The translations under genes and the position numbers were made by a program. Positions 1 to 8,318 of a stretch of 64,000 nt of DNA are shown piece after piece; positions within the stretch are counted from its first letter, which is position 1; each line of letters begins with the position of its first letter. Source of the stretch: Halanaerobiaceae bacterium ANBcell28 (GTDB taxonomy: Bacteria > Bacillota > Halanaerobiia > Halanaerobiales > DTU029); NCBI GenBank assembly GCA_037623315.1, contig JBBJJH010000002.1, positions 1 through 64,000 of the forward strand, written 5' to 3'. A model generated the notes under the pieces. It was given only the letters and a program-made list of their open reading frames with translations, searched no databases and was not told the DNA's origin.

Positions 1-18
1 TTGTAAATCTCTCTAGTA

Positions 19-816
19 GTGCATTGCTATTTTAGAATGTATGAAGTAAGGGAAGTTCCATCTAAACCGTTTCTTGATTTAGGTGGAGAGGTTCACATCA
101 TATCTATTCTATTAGTTTTTATGTTTATATTTAATCTTAATTTAGAAGCAAGTAGTATTGATATAACAGGTCTAAGAGAGCTAATATTAGAGGGTGAAGA
201 AGAGTTAATATTGAAATTAGATGGAGCTGAAATATATTTTGATCATAATCTAGACAGCATTTATATTTCAGATGAATTAAAAGTTTATCGCTCTAAAAGG
301 CAAATAGAAATTCTTGCACCTGAGCGTAATTTTTTTAACTGGTTTAATAGAAATGAAAATAAGTATAAAATACTTATTGGGACTGCAAATGAATTTGAAA
401 TGATAGATATAAATGCTGGAGGTATTAGCATATCTGGTACTTTAAGAGCAAAAAAAATGAAAATAAATGCTGGCGGAATAGCCCTTAATGGTGAATATTA
501 TATTGAAAATTTTAATATTAATGGAGCAGGTATCAGCATGAATGCTTATATTGATGGTGAAAATTTAAGTATTAATGGAGCCGGCATAGATCTAGTTTTA
601 CAAGTCCTTGGGTTAGAAAATATAAGTGTTAATGGTATAGGTATAAATGCTAGACTTGAATATATTGATACCTGGAAAGATTTGCGAAGTATATCTCTTA
701 AAGGTATAGGTGGGGATTTGAAAGTTTTAATACCATCCGAGACTGGTTTTTATGAAGATGGTCGATTGAATATAAATACTAGTGGCTTTGTAAATACAAG
801 TGTAGATTATTATTAA
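19..816 (+). CDS. Exported beta-solenoid (DUF4097-like) protein
   Basis: No enzymatic function is recognised. A hydrophobic segment at about residues 27-45 looks like a signal peptide. From about residue 131 there are five repeats of roughly 18 residues, each starting with a motif of the INAGGI / INGAGI / VNGIGI kind, which is the pattern of a right-handed beta-solenoid like the DUF4097 adhesin-like domain also seen at 5258-6301. The start is uncertain. The ATG at 19 has no ribosome site, while a good one (AGGTGGAGAGG, 81-91) lies just before the hydrophobic segment but is followed only by non-standard codons (ATC/ATA at 97-102). The first 25 residues may therefore not be translated. It probably acts at the cell surface; the role is inferred only. 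Confidence 0.55.
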   Translation: MHCYFRMYEVREVPSKPFLDLGGEVHIISILLVFMFIFNLNLEASSIDITGLRELILEGEEELILKLDGAEIYFDHNLDSIYISDELKVYRSKRQIEILAPERNFFNWFNRNENKYKILIGTANEFEMIDINAGGISISGTLRAKKMKINAGGIALNGEYYIENFNINGAGISMNAYIDGENLSINGAGIDLVLQVLGLENISVNGIGINARLEYIDTWKDLRSISLKGIGGDLKVLIPSETGFYEDGRLNINTSGFVNTSVDYY

Positions 817-841
817 CTTATAATAAACAGGAACTTTAGTG

Positions 842-900
842 TAGTCATGATATTATTTTTGAACATTTATGTTCACTAAGTATTTCATGACTATTTTTAT
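842..900 (+). terminator. Likely rho-independent terminator
   Basis: TAGTCATGA (842-850) pairs with TCATGACTA (885-893), and a T-rich stretch follows. The loop holds a small inner hairpin (GAAC...GTTC). It lies just after the solenoid gene. Confidence 0.5.
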
Positions 901-978
901 TTATTCTTTACAATCGAACAGTAGTATGATAAAATCTAATTATATAAATAATTTAATAAAGTGAGGTCTTAGTTTTTC

Positions 979-1102
979 TTACTGGAATAATAGATTATAA
1001 ACGCAATGATGATTCCAGTATGACCATATTCGATTAGGCCTTACTGGAATCCTTGATTATAAGCGCAATGATGATTCCAGTATGACCATATTCGATTAGG
1101 CC
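979..1102 (+). repeat. Two tandem 62-bp direct repeats
   Basis: Unit 1 (979-1040) and unit 2 (1041-1102) are nearly identical and directly abutting, differing at only a few bases. Each unit carries an internal inverted repeat, ACTGGAAT...ATTCCAGT, and ends in CGATTAGGCC. They sit about 70 bp upstream of the radical-SAM gene, in the space where its promoter should be. They may be paired regulatory hairpins or protein-binding sites. No other copy was noticed in the window. Confidence 0.85.
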
Positions 1103-1171
1103 TAAGGAGTTTTGGTATCTGTTTGTTTACAAATAATATAATGATCATTCGTCTATAGATGAGGTGAAGTT

Positions 1172-2488
1172 ATGGAATTAGTTAAGAAGCTATCAATTCT
1201 TGCAGATGCAGCTAAATATGATGTTTCCTGTTCATCAAGTGGTAGCAAAAGGGCAAATACTCCTAATGGAGTAGGCAATGCTGCTGTTGCTGGAATATGC
1301 CATAGTTGGGCAGATGATGGTCGCTGTATTTCTTTGTTAAAAATACTTTTTACAAACTACTGTATTTATGATTGTGCTTATTGTGTTAATAGGGTTTCAA
1401 ATGATAGGGCAAGGGCAGCATTTACTGCTCGGGAAGTTGCCGATTTAACTATTAATTTTTATCGTAGAAATTATATTGAAGGTTTGTTTTTGAGTTCTGC
1501 TGTCATGAAAAGTCCTGATCACACAATGGAACAATTAGTAAAGGTTGTCAGGATTTTGAGAGAAGAACACAAATTTAATGGCTATATACATTTAAAAGCT
1601 ATACCAGATGCAGACCCTTCTTTGATTTTTCAGGCTGGCGAATATGCAGATAGAATGAGTGTTAATATTGAATTGCCTTCTCGTAAAAGCTTAAAATTAT
1701 TAGCCCCTGAAAAGGAATTTGATACTATTGTATCACCTATGAAAAATATTGGTGCCGGTATAATTGAGAGAAAAGAAGAACGGAAGAAAAGTCGCAAAGT
1801 AAAAAAATTTGTTCCTGCCGGACAAAGTACCCAATTAATTGTAGGAGCAAGTCCTGAACCTGATTTTCATATCTTAAAACTTTCAGAGGGTTTATACAAT
1901 AAGTTTAATTTAAAACGTGTTTATTATTCAGCTTACATACCTGTAAGTACTAATCCCTTATTGCCAACTTTTAAAAATCCTCCATTACTTAGGGAACATC
2001 GATTATATCAAGCAGATTGGCTTTTGCGATTTTACAAGTTTCAAGCTGATGAACTATTAGATAGAGAGAACCCCAATTTTGATATTGCTTTAGATCCCAA
2101 AGCAAACTGGGCTTTAAATCATCTAGAATTGTTTCCTGTGGAAATAAATACAGCTGATTATGAGCTTTTATTACGGGTTCCTGGGATTGGGGTTAAGTCT
2201 GCTCAAAGGATAATTCGTAGTAGAAGGACTGGTTCTATTAGCTACTACGATTTGAAGAAATTTGGTACTGTTTTAAAAAGAGCCAGGTATTTCATAACCT
2301 GTCAGGGCAAGTATTTTGGTGGTATACCAATACGTGATGATTTGTTGAGAGATCGTTTGAGCACAGATATTGCTGGTTCAAAGCAGCTTTCCTTATTTGA
2401 ACAAAATAATGATTCCTGGTCTAATGTTGAGGAGAAAGCAGATTCCTATCTGAATGATATTCCTTTATTAACAGGAGGAAGTGAGTGA
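1172..2488 (+). CDS. Putative DNA modification/repair radical SAM protein
   Basis: This 438-residue radical-SAM enzyme has the [4Fe-4S] motif CxxxCxxC (C64, C68, C71, in CIYDCAYC) and a C-terminal helix-hairpin-helix around residues 330-350 (VPGIGVKSAQRI), a non-specific DNA-binding element. This arrangement matches the family named 'putative DNA modification/repair radical SAM protein' (TIGR03916-type). The chemistry and substrate of the family are, to my knowledge, not established. A ribosome site GAGGTGAAG precedes the ATG. The next gene starts on its stop codon, so the two are translationally coupled, which fits the known pairing of this family with the DUF4130 family. Confidence 0.85.
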   Translation: MELVKKLSILADAAKYDVSCSSSGSKRANTPNGVGNAAVAGICHSWADDGRCISLLKILFTNYCIYDCAYCVNRVSNDRARAAFTAREVADLTINFYRRNYIEGLFLSSAVMKSPDHTMEQLVKVVRILREEHKFNGYIHLKAIPDADPSLIFQAGEYADRMSVNIELPSRKSLKLLAPEKEFDTIVSPMKNIGAGIIERKEERKKSRKVKKFVPAGQSTQLIVGASPEPDFHILKLSEGLYNKFNLKRVYYSAYIPVSTNPLLPTFKNPPLLREHRLYQADWLLRFYKFQADELLDRENPNFDIALDPKANWALNHLELFPVEINTADYELLLRVPGIGVKSAQRIIRSRRTGSISYYDLKKFGTVLKRARYFITCQGKYFGGIPIRDDLLRDRLSTDIAGSKQLSLFEQNNDSWSNVEEKADSYLNDIPLLTGGSE

Positions 2489-3225
2489 TGAATTACTATT
2501 TATATGATGGTAGTTTTCCCGGTATGCTAACAGCTGTGTATCAGGCTTTTTATGCCCGAGAAAATCTGACTAATATTATTTACTGTGAAGATTATCAGAC
2601 AGGCCTATTTGATAAGAAAATTAATGTGGAAACAGATTTAGATAAATCAGACAAGGTATATAAGGCTATTAAAGAGAAGATATCCCTTGATTCCTTAAAA
2701 AAGATTTACTATTGCTATTTATCAGAAGAGAAGAAAAGCGGGCAATATATATATCAATATCTAAGATTAGGTTTCAAAATAGGTAATAAAATTGACAATT
2801 ATTTAAATCATGATATTGTTGATAAAGTTTATAAACTTAGCAACAAAGTTGCTAAAGAGAAACATTTATTATTAGGACTATTACGCTTCAGGAAAATGGA
2901 AAACGGCTTTTTTTATGCTCCATTTGAACCTGATTACAATATTATTACATTATTGGCACCTCACTTTGCCGGTAGGTTAGCAGACCAACAATGGCTAATT
3001 CATGATAAGAAAAGAGATATTGCTATACTATATAATAAAAAAGAGTGGGTTTTAACAGAATATGATCAATCATTAGCTTTAAATTATACAGAAGATGAAG
3101 CTTATTATCAGGAACTCTGGCAGAATTTTTATGAGAATATTGCTATTAAAAATAGAAATAATCCACGAGTACAGAAGCAATTCATGCCCAAACGCTACTG
3201 GAAACATCTGGTGGAAAAAAACTAA
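2488..3225 (+). CDS. DUF4130 protein, partner of the radical SAM enzyme
   Basis: About 245 residues beginning MNYYLYDGSFPG, typical of the 'probable DNA metabolism protein' family (TIGR03915-type, DUF4130). The conserved C-terminal block FAGRLADQQWLIHDKKR lies around residues 160-176. In related genomes this family sits beside, or is fused to, uracil-DNA-glycosylase-like domains and the upstream radical-SAM family, so a joint role in DNA base modification or repair is inferred. The start is either GTG 2485 or ATG 2488. ATG is preferred because it is 9 bases from AGGAGG (2473-2478). It overlaps the upstream stop by one base. Confidence 0.8.
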   Translation: MNYYLYDGSFPGMLTAVYQAFYARENLTNIIYCEDYQTGLFDKKINVETDLDKSDKVYKAIKEKISLDSLKKIYYCYLSEEKKSGQYIYQYLRLGFKIGNKIDNYLNHDIVDKVYKLSNKVAKEKHLLLGLLRFRKMENGFFYAPFEPDYNIITLLAPHFAGRLADQQWLIHDKKRDIAILYNKKEWVLTEYDQSLALNYTEDEAYYQELWQNFYENIAIKNRNNPRVQKQFMPKRYWKHLVEKN

Positions 3226-3234
3226 TAAAAAAGC

Positions 3235-3283
3235 AAACAGGGGACGGTTCAGCGAATTCCAAACGCAGAACCGTCCCCTGTTT
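3235..3283. repeat. REP-like palindrome / terminator hairpin
   Basis: Perfect 16-bp arms (3235-3250 and 3268-3283) with core GGGGACGGTTC / GAACCGTCCCC surround a 17-base loop, followed by a T-run (3288-3294). It is much richer in G+C than its surroundings. It lies immediately after the DUF4130 gene and would work as its terminator. From memory, palindromes with this core occur as dispersed repeats in many clostridial genomes. Only one copy was seen in this window. Confidence 0.75.
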
Positions 3284-3305
3284 GGGATTTTTTTAAAAAA
3301 AGTGC

Positions 3306-3364
3306 TTGACAAAATCATAAAGTCATTTTACAATAATAGTGTACTAGATAAATAGTGCACTATT
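3306..3364 (+). promoter_or_regulatory. Promoter and YtrA-type GntR operator
   Basis: TTGACA (3306-3311), 17 bases, TACAAT (3329-3334). Directly after the -10 box are two near-identical small palindromes, TAGTGTACTA (3337-3346) and TAGTGCACTA (3353-3362), forming AGTGTA-N12-TGCACT. This resembles the operator of the YtrA GntR subfamily, so the regulator that follows probably represses its own operon. Confidence 0.8.
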
Positions 3365-3406
3365 ATTTATACTTACACTATGATTTCCTTGGAAGGAGGA
3401 AAGATA

Positions 3407-3787
3407 ATGCAGGTTAACTTTGACACATCTAAACCTATATATGAGCAGATAATTGACCAAATAAAAAAGAAACTTGTAAGAAAAGAATTAAATCCAGGGG
3501 ATAAATTGCCTTCACAACGGGATATGGCTAAAGAGATTGAGGTGAATCCCAACACTATCCAAAGGGCTTATCGGGAAATGGAGTTGATTGGGCTAGTTGA
3601 AACCCGTAGGGGAAAAGGTACATTTCTTAAGGAGGAAGAAAGTATGGTTATTGAAATTAAAAGGGAGATGGCTAAGGATGCTGCTTCCAAATTTATTAAG
3701 GAAATGAAGTCATTGGGTTACAGTATAGAAGAGATACTTCAGAGTGTAAAAAATGAAGCTAAAGAGAATTTAGAACAGGAGGTATAA
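3407..3787 (+). CDS. YtrA-family GntR transcriptional repressor
   Basis: A 126-residue short GntR regulator. The winged helix-turn-helix spans about residues 10-75 (GDKLPSQRDMAKEIEVNPNT, then RAYREMELIGLVETRRGKG), followed by a short helical tail, which is the YtrA subfamily layout. The ATG at 3407 is chosen because GGAAGGAGGAAAG lies just upstream; an ATG at 3380 would start before that site. It is the first gene of a four-gene operon with an ABC ATPase, a permease and a DUF4097-like protein. In Bacillus, YtrA-type operons respond to cell-wall antibiotics. The signal here is unknown. Confidence 0.9.
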   Translation: MQVNFDTSKPIYEQIIDQIKKKLVRKELNPGDKLPSQRDMAKEIEVNPNTIQRAYREMELIGLVETRRGKGTFLKEEESMVIEIKREMAKDAASKFIKEMKSLGYSIEEILQSVKNEAKENLEQEV

Positions 3788-3789
3788 AA

Positions 3790-4494
3790 ATGTCTAATAA
3801 TATAGCAGTAGAAATTAAAGGTTTGGTAAAAAAATATCCTGGTGTTGAAGCATTGAAGGGAATAGATATTAATTATCCAGCAGGAAGTATAACTGGTTTA
3901 ATAGGTCCTAATGGTAGTGGTAAATCCACTATGTTGAAAGCAATTGCAGGTCTTGTGCAGCCGAGTGCAGGTGAAATCAAGGTTTTTGGTGAACAACCTG
4001 GAAGAAGTATGAAAGAGGATATTGCATTTTTGCCGGAAATAAATTATTTTTATAAGAGTATGACTATTAAGGCAGTAATAAATTTATATGAAAGTCAATT
4101 TAAAACCTTTTATAAAGAAAAAGCATATGAGATACTTGAATTTATGAATCTGAAAGCAGATCAGAAAATTAAGAGTTTGTCTAAAGGTATGGTAGGAAGA
4201 GTAAAACTTACATTAACAATGGCCAGACAAGTCCCTCTTATTGTAATGGATGAACCTTTAGCAGGTATTGACCCTAAGTCAAGATCCCGTATCCTTGAAG
4301 GCTTGATTAGTGAGTATAATGCTGAAGAGCAGACAATTATTTTATCTACACATGAAGTCCTTGAGGCAGAAAAGTTTTTTGATTATGTAGTTTTCCTGGA
4401 GTTTGGTGATGTTTTATTACAAGGGAATGCAGATGACTTAAGAGCTGAACATGGTATGTCTATCCATGATTTAGTTAAGGAGGTATTTCAATGA
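3790..4494 (+). CDS. ABC transporter ATP-binding protein (YtrB-like)
   Basis: A 234-residue ABC ATPase with Walker A GPNGSGKS (residues 39-46), a degenerate signature SLSKGMVGR in place of LSGGQ, Walker B LIVMDEP near residue 153, and the H-loop STHE. It starts two bases after the GntR stop, with AGGAGG just before. The next gene overlaps its stop by ATGA. With the permease at 4491 it should form one membrane ABC complex repressed by the upstream regulator. The transported substrate is not evident. Confidence 0.9.
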   Translation: MSNNIAVEIKGLVKKYPGVEALKGIDINYPAGSITGLIGPNGSGKSTMLKAIAGLVQPSAGEIKVFGEQPGRSMKEDIAFLPEINYFYKSMTIKAVINLYESQFKTFYKEKAYEILEFMNLKADQKIKSLSKGMVGRVKLTLTMARQVPLIVMDEPLAGIDPKSRSRILEGLISEYNAEEQTIILSTHEVLEAEKFFDYVVFLEFGDVLLQGNADDLRAEHGMSIHDLVKEVFQ

Positions 4495-5246
4495 GGGCAT
4501 GGTGGAGCTTATACAAGAAGGAATTTGCTAATAATCTTTTTATAATGTCTGTAATTATTTTATTGACATTGGCCTGGCAGATATTTCTCTTTTTTAGAAT
4601 AGATATTTATGGATTGTCGTTTGGTCTGAGCTTTTTGCCGATAGCTTTTTATCCCCTAATAGTTTTGTATATGGGTTATAACGGCTTTAAACAGGAGTGG
4701 AAAGATGATACAAATTATTTTATCTTATCACTTCCCAGATATGGCTGGCAGATTAGTTTAGCCAAGTTGGCGTCAGTGATGTCATTTTTTATAGTAGTAT
4801 CAGTAGTCTCACTATTTTTAACTTATATTTTACAATATAGATTTATTAACCCAGAAATTTTAATACCTGAAATTTCACAGATACGAGATATTTTGATTAA
4901 AAGTGTAATTCAGCTATTTATAGGGTATTTATTTATAGGACTGGGTATATATATTTTAGCTCAATTCTCTCAAATAATTAGTCTTTTTTATAATAGACTA
5001 AGGGGTTTAATTACTGTAATTGTTTTTATTCTAAGTCATTATCTTATATTTAGAGGAGCTACTTTATTAGCACCTTTACTTGGGTGGTTGCCTGATATTC
5101 CTATTGAAACATTTAACTATAATAATGGTTTGTTAAATACATTTGTAATATATATAGGAAGTGGACCATTTGTAGGGCTTTTGATAATGCTAATTGCTTT
5201 GTTTTTATTAGCTTCATGGATTCTGGAAAGTCAATTAGAGGTTTAG
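4491..5246 (+). CDS. ABC-2-type permease subunit
   Basis: A 251-residue integral membrane protein with about six hydrophobic segments, opening with a short cytoplasmic stretch (MRAWWSLYKKEFANN) typical of ABC-2 permeases in YtrA-regulated operons. It overlaps the ATPase gene by four bases, so the two subunits are coupled. Substrate unknown. The partner solenoid protein follows 11 bases later. Confidence 0.85.
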   Translation: MRAWWSLYKKEFANNLFIMSVIILLTLAWQIFLFFRIDIYGLSFGLSFLPIAFYPLIVLYMGYNGFKQEWKDDTNYFILSLPRYGWQISLAKLASVMSFFIVVSVVSLFLTYILQYRFINPEILIPEISQIRDILIKSVIQLFIGYLFIGLGIYILAQFSQIISLFYNRLRGLITVIVFILSHYLIFRGATLLAPLLGWLPDIPIETFNYNNGLLNTFVIYIGSGPFVGLLIMLIALFLLASWILESQLEV

Positions 5247-5257
5247 GGGGGCTTTAA

Positions 5258-6301
5258 ATGTCAAAAAAAATAATTGTCACAATTCTTATTTTGTTAGTAT
5301 TTTTAATAATGGTAAGTGATTTTAGGATAAATTCCTATAGAGTATTTGAAAGTTTTTTTAGACAAATGGAAACTGAATCTATGCGTAATATGTATAATGG
5401 GGTTCCTCGCTTTGTTGGAGAGACAGCAGAAAAGGAAGTAGGTCCATTCTTACTTGAACTTAACAAGGATATTGAAGAACTGATAATGGATAATCCAATG
5501 GGTTCCATAAATATTTATGGAGAAAAAAGAGACGATATACTACTTTCATATAAAATAACTGTATATGCCAGTACGGAAAGAGCTGCTAACGAATTTATAG
5601 AAAGACTTGAAGTTCTTGCTGAAGAAAGCAGAAATAGATTAGTAATTGAGCTGGCTGGTTTTGAAAATAGTAATGATGTAAATGGCTGGCAAGTAGCTTA
5701 TACTTTGTATGTTCCTGAAGATTTAAACCTAAATTTAACGAACAGATATGGGGTTTTATGTGTAAGTGATATTATCTCAGATATAAATTTGCGAAATTCA
5801 TATGGTAGCTTTGAAGTAGATAATATCAGGGGTAATTCCAGACTAAATGCTAGCTATGGCAATTTGAATGCTATCAATATCTCTGGAGATACAGAAATAA
5901 ACAGCTCCTATAATAATACAGAAATACGTAATATTGATGGTAATCTAGATTTGCGTTCACGATATTCCAGGGTAACAGTAGATGAAGTCATGGGAAGAAT
6001 AGAAGCTAATTTGTCTTATGGTAGCTTTGACTTAAATGACCATATAGAAGAACTTGAAATTAGGGCCAGATATACCCCGATTAATGTACAGCTTGATAGA
6101 AGATTAACTGACTATCAACTTGATATAAGCACTAGATATGGTGGTATTAATACAAATCTTGATTTTGCTGTTGAAGAAGATGGCCAAAGACAGTCTCTGG
6201 CTGCTGTCGCTGGAAATGGAAATACTAGAATCGATATTAATGGCAACTATTCTAATATCAAAATAGAGCAGTATATAGTAAAAAATATAAAATTTGAATA
6301 G
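5258..6301 (+). CDS. Membrane-anchored DUF4097-like beta-solenoid protein
   Basis: 347 residues: one N-terminal hydrophobic anchor or signal (about 4-22), a spacer, then about eight turns of roughly 20 residues, each marked by a YG or Y motif (NRYGVL, NSYGSF, ASYGNL, SSYNNT, SRYSRV, LSYGSF, ARYTPI, TRYGGI). This is the DUF4097 solenoid pattern. It is the last gene of the YtrA-type operon, with a GGGGGG ribosome site and a terminator after it. A plausible role is an extracytoplasmic partner or sensor for the ABC unit, but that is inference from position only. Confidence 0.75.
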   Translation: MSKKIIVTILILLVFLIMVSDFRINSYRVFESFFRQMETESMRNMYNGVPRFVGETAEKEVGPFLLELNKDIEELIMDNPMGSINIYGEKRDDILLSYKITVYASTERAANEFIERLEVLAEESRNRLVIELAGFENSNDVNGWQVAYTLYVPEDLNLNLTNRYGVLCVSDIISDINLRNSYGSFEVDNIRGNSRLNASYGNLNAINISGDTEINSSYNNTEIRNIDGNLDLRSRYSRVTVDEVMGRIEANLSYGSFDLNDHIEELEIRARYTPINVQLDRRLTDYQLDISTRYGGINTNLDFAVEEDGQRQSLAAVAGNGNTRIDINGNYSNIKIEQYIVKNIKFE

Positions 6302-6309
6302 ATTCTAGA

Positions 6310-6352
6310 CAGGGTTAGCCAACAAAATTTTCTTTTAACCCTATTCTTTTTT
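6310..6352 (+). terminator. Rho-independent terminator
   Basis: AGGGTTA (6311-6317) pairs with TAACCCT (6336-6342), followed by a T-rich run. It closes the YtrA-type operon. Confidence 0.7.
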
Positions 6353-6475
6353 TGTTTATATAATTAGATAATTTTAGAACTTATATTATCAATAGGAGCT
6401 TTTGCAGGTAAGCAGTCCGGACACATAGTTGTGTATAAATAATTGAATTTACTCAAGAAATGTGAGGAGATACTT

Positions 6476-8194
6476 ATGAAGAAAAAATTATTTTTAATTG
6501 TAATAATAATTTTAGCAACTTCATTTAATATTTATGGAATAAATCAAGTAAATACTTATGAAGTTGTAGTAATTGATAATAAGATGGTATTTGAAGGAGG
6601 CGAGCTTACGGATGCAGAAGGGATACCTTATTTGAAATTATCAGGAAGTTATTACGAGATGGGATTACAGTATGGTGTCTTATTAAAAGAGGAACTTAAT
6701 GAATTAAATGCTGAGGCAAGAGCTTTTTTAAAAAGTGCAATGCCCTGGTATTTGAAACCTTTTAGTAATTTATATTTTAATAGAGAGGCAAAAAAAATGG
6801 AAGAGAGGATACCTAAAGATTATAGAGATGAGATAAAAGGAATAGCTGAAGGTTCTGGTCTATCTTATAATGATCTCTTATTATTTTCTTCTTTTCCCGA
6901 GATATTTCTCGGTTGTACATCTGTTTTAACAAGAATAGACGGTGAGGTGGTATTAGCAAGAAATTTTGATTTCTTACCTTTTCTTGGTAGGTATCCTGTG
7001 GTAGTAGAATATAATCTAGATGGTAAAGTCAAGGTAACATGCATAGGTATTATAGGATATAGCGGGGTATTAACAGGACTTAATGATTCAGGATTAAGTT
7101 TATCATTAAATACTATATCAATGGCTAAGAGAGAAACTTCTGAGGACTTAATGATTGGCTTTAAAAATAGAGAGATATTAGAATCAGCTAATGTTATAAG
7201 TGATGTGGGTAAGCTATTGAATAATTATAAATCTGAGGTTGGTTGGGCAATAACTATTGCGAGCAGTAAAGAGAATAATGGAGCTATCTATGAACTTGCC
7301 ACTACAGGCATTAAGAAACATGAATTAAATGAAGAAGATTACTTAGTGGTTAATAATTCTTTTATAGATGATGACCTTCGACATAATAATATGGGAGTTT
7401 TAACAGCTAGGAATTTTAGAAATCAGGGAAGAAATGATGTTGTAAATCATCAACTGGAAAATAATCCAGTAGATAATATAGATGATTTATTGAACCTATT
7501 GGCTAGTGTGAAATTTTATGAGTATGAAGATTTAGTATTAGGTTTGGGTCATTATACTGTGAATAATGAAGGTTCAATACAGTCGATATTAATTGATTAT
7601 AATAATAAGCAATTTTTATTAGCAGTAGGTGTAGGGTATTCTGGATTGAGCTCTTTTTATAGATATGAGATAAATCAAGGCTTTTTAGATACTTATAAAG
7701 AAGGAAGTAGTACAGAAGAGATTCAGAGATTACTTAAAAGAAGAGACAAAATAATGAATTTGTTCTGGGCTAATGATTATCAAGGAATAGAAGAGATGAT
7801 TTATGACTTTGAAGACCCAAATATATATGAAATTTCAGGTTTAGTAGATATAGAAATAAGTAAAGATAATGAAAAATTATTAGAAATGATAGATCATGAG
7901 ATTAATAAGTATGATAAACTACCCGAGCTTTATATTAGAAAAGGAAAGATTTTAATTGAAGAAGGTAGATATGAGGATGCTATCTTAGTTTTAGAAAAGG
8001 CTTTAACTCTGCCATATCTTTTTGAAGCAGATGAGGTGCATATATATAGATATTTAGCAAGGGCATATAATGATAGCGAAGACAAATTTATTGCTAGTAG
8101 TTATGCACAAAGATGTATTGATTTAATAGAAAAATATCATATTGGAGTTAGGGAACAAGAAATAATAGACGAGGTAATAAATTATAAAAAGTAA
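6476..8194 (+). CDS. C45-family autoproteolytic acyltransferase/hydrolase with TPR-like tail
   Basis: About 572 residues with an N-terminal signal segment (residues 4-22). The core resembles the acyl-CoA:6-APA acyltransferase / C45 peptidase family: GSYYEMGLQYG near residue 62, then GCTS with Cys147 as the predicted N-terminal nucleophile released by self-cleavage, and LARNFDF shortly after. Substrate unknown; amide or acyl-amino-acid hydrolysis is usual. Residues about 480-560 (YIRKGKILIEEGRYEDAI...) resemble tetratricopeptide repeats, an unusual extension. ATG 6476 is preferred over an upstream TTG at 6443 because GTGAGGAGA precedes it. It is a single-gene unit. Confidence 0.75.
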   Translation: MKKKLFLIVIIILATSFNIYGINQVNTYEVVVIDNKMVFEGGELTDAEGIPYLKLSGSYYEMGLQYGVLLKEELNELNAEARAFLKSAMPWYLKPFSNLYFNREAKKMEERIPKDYRDEIKGIAEGSGLSYNDLLLFSSFPEIFLGCTSVLTRIDGEVVLARNFDFLPFLGRYPVVVEYNLDGKVKVTCIGIIGYSGVLTGLNDSGLSLSLNTISMAKRETSEDLMIGFKNREILESANVISDVGKLLNNYKSEVGWAITIASSKENNGAIYELATTGIKKHELNEEDYLVVNNSFIDDDLRHNNMGVLTARNFRNQGRNDVVNHQLENNPVDNIDDLLNLLASVKFYEYEDLVLGLGHYTVNNEGSIQSILIDYNNKQFLLAVGVGYSGLSSFYRYEINQGFLDTYKEGSSTEEIQRLLKRRDKIMNLFWANDYQGIEEMIYDFEDPNIYEISGLVDIEISKDNEKLLEMIDHEINKYDKLPELYIRKGKILIEEGRYEDAILVLEKALTLPYLFEADEVHIYRYLARAYNDSEDKFIASSYAQRCIDLIEKYHIGVREQEIIDEVINYKK

Positions 8195-8282
8195 TAGGTA
8201 TGATAACTTGCGACATGTTCTTTAAAATGGGAAGCGAAAGTTTATTGGGTTAATAAATATTGTAAAGAAGTTTTTATAAAAT

Positions 8283-8318
8283 AACATTCTCCTGTCAATT
8301 ATTTAACAGGAGAATGTT
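8283..8318. terminator. Bidirectional terminator hairpin
   Basis: AACATTCTCCTGT (8283-8295) pairs perfectly with ACAGGAGAATGTT (8306-8318). It lies between two convergent genes, and the MATE stop codon (8299-8301) sits inside the loop, so the hairpin serves both sides. Confidence 0.75.

Noticed and set aside
318-336. 17-base identity between the solenoid gene (319-335) and the TauE/SafE stump (50288-50304)
   Set aside because: Short, ends in a T-run, and no flanking similarity; chance is enough in AT-rich sequence.
979-1102. CRISPR array
   Set aside because: Only two units, abutting without spacers.
3079-3318. Minus-strand frame of 79 codons across the DUF4130 gene end
   Set aside because: It runs antisense to a well-supported gene and through the palindrome, with no ribosome site.
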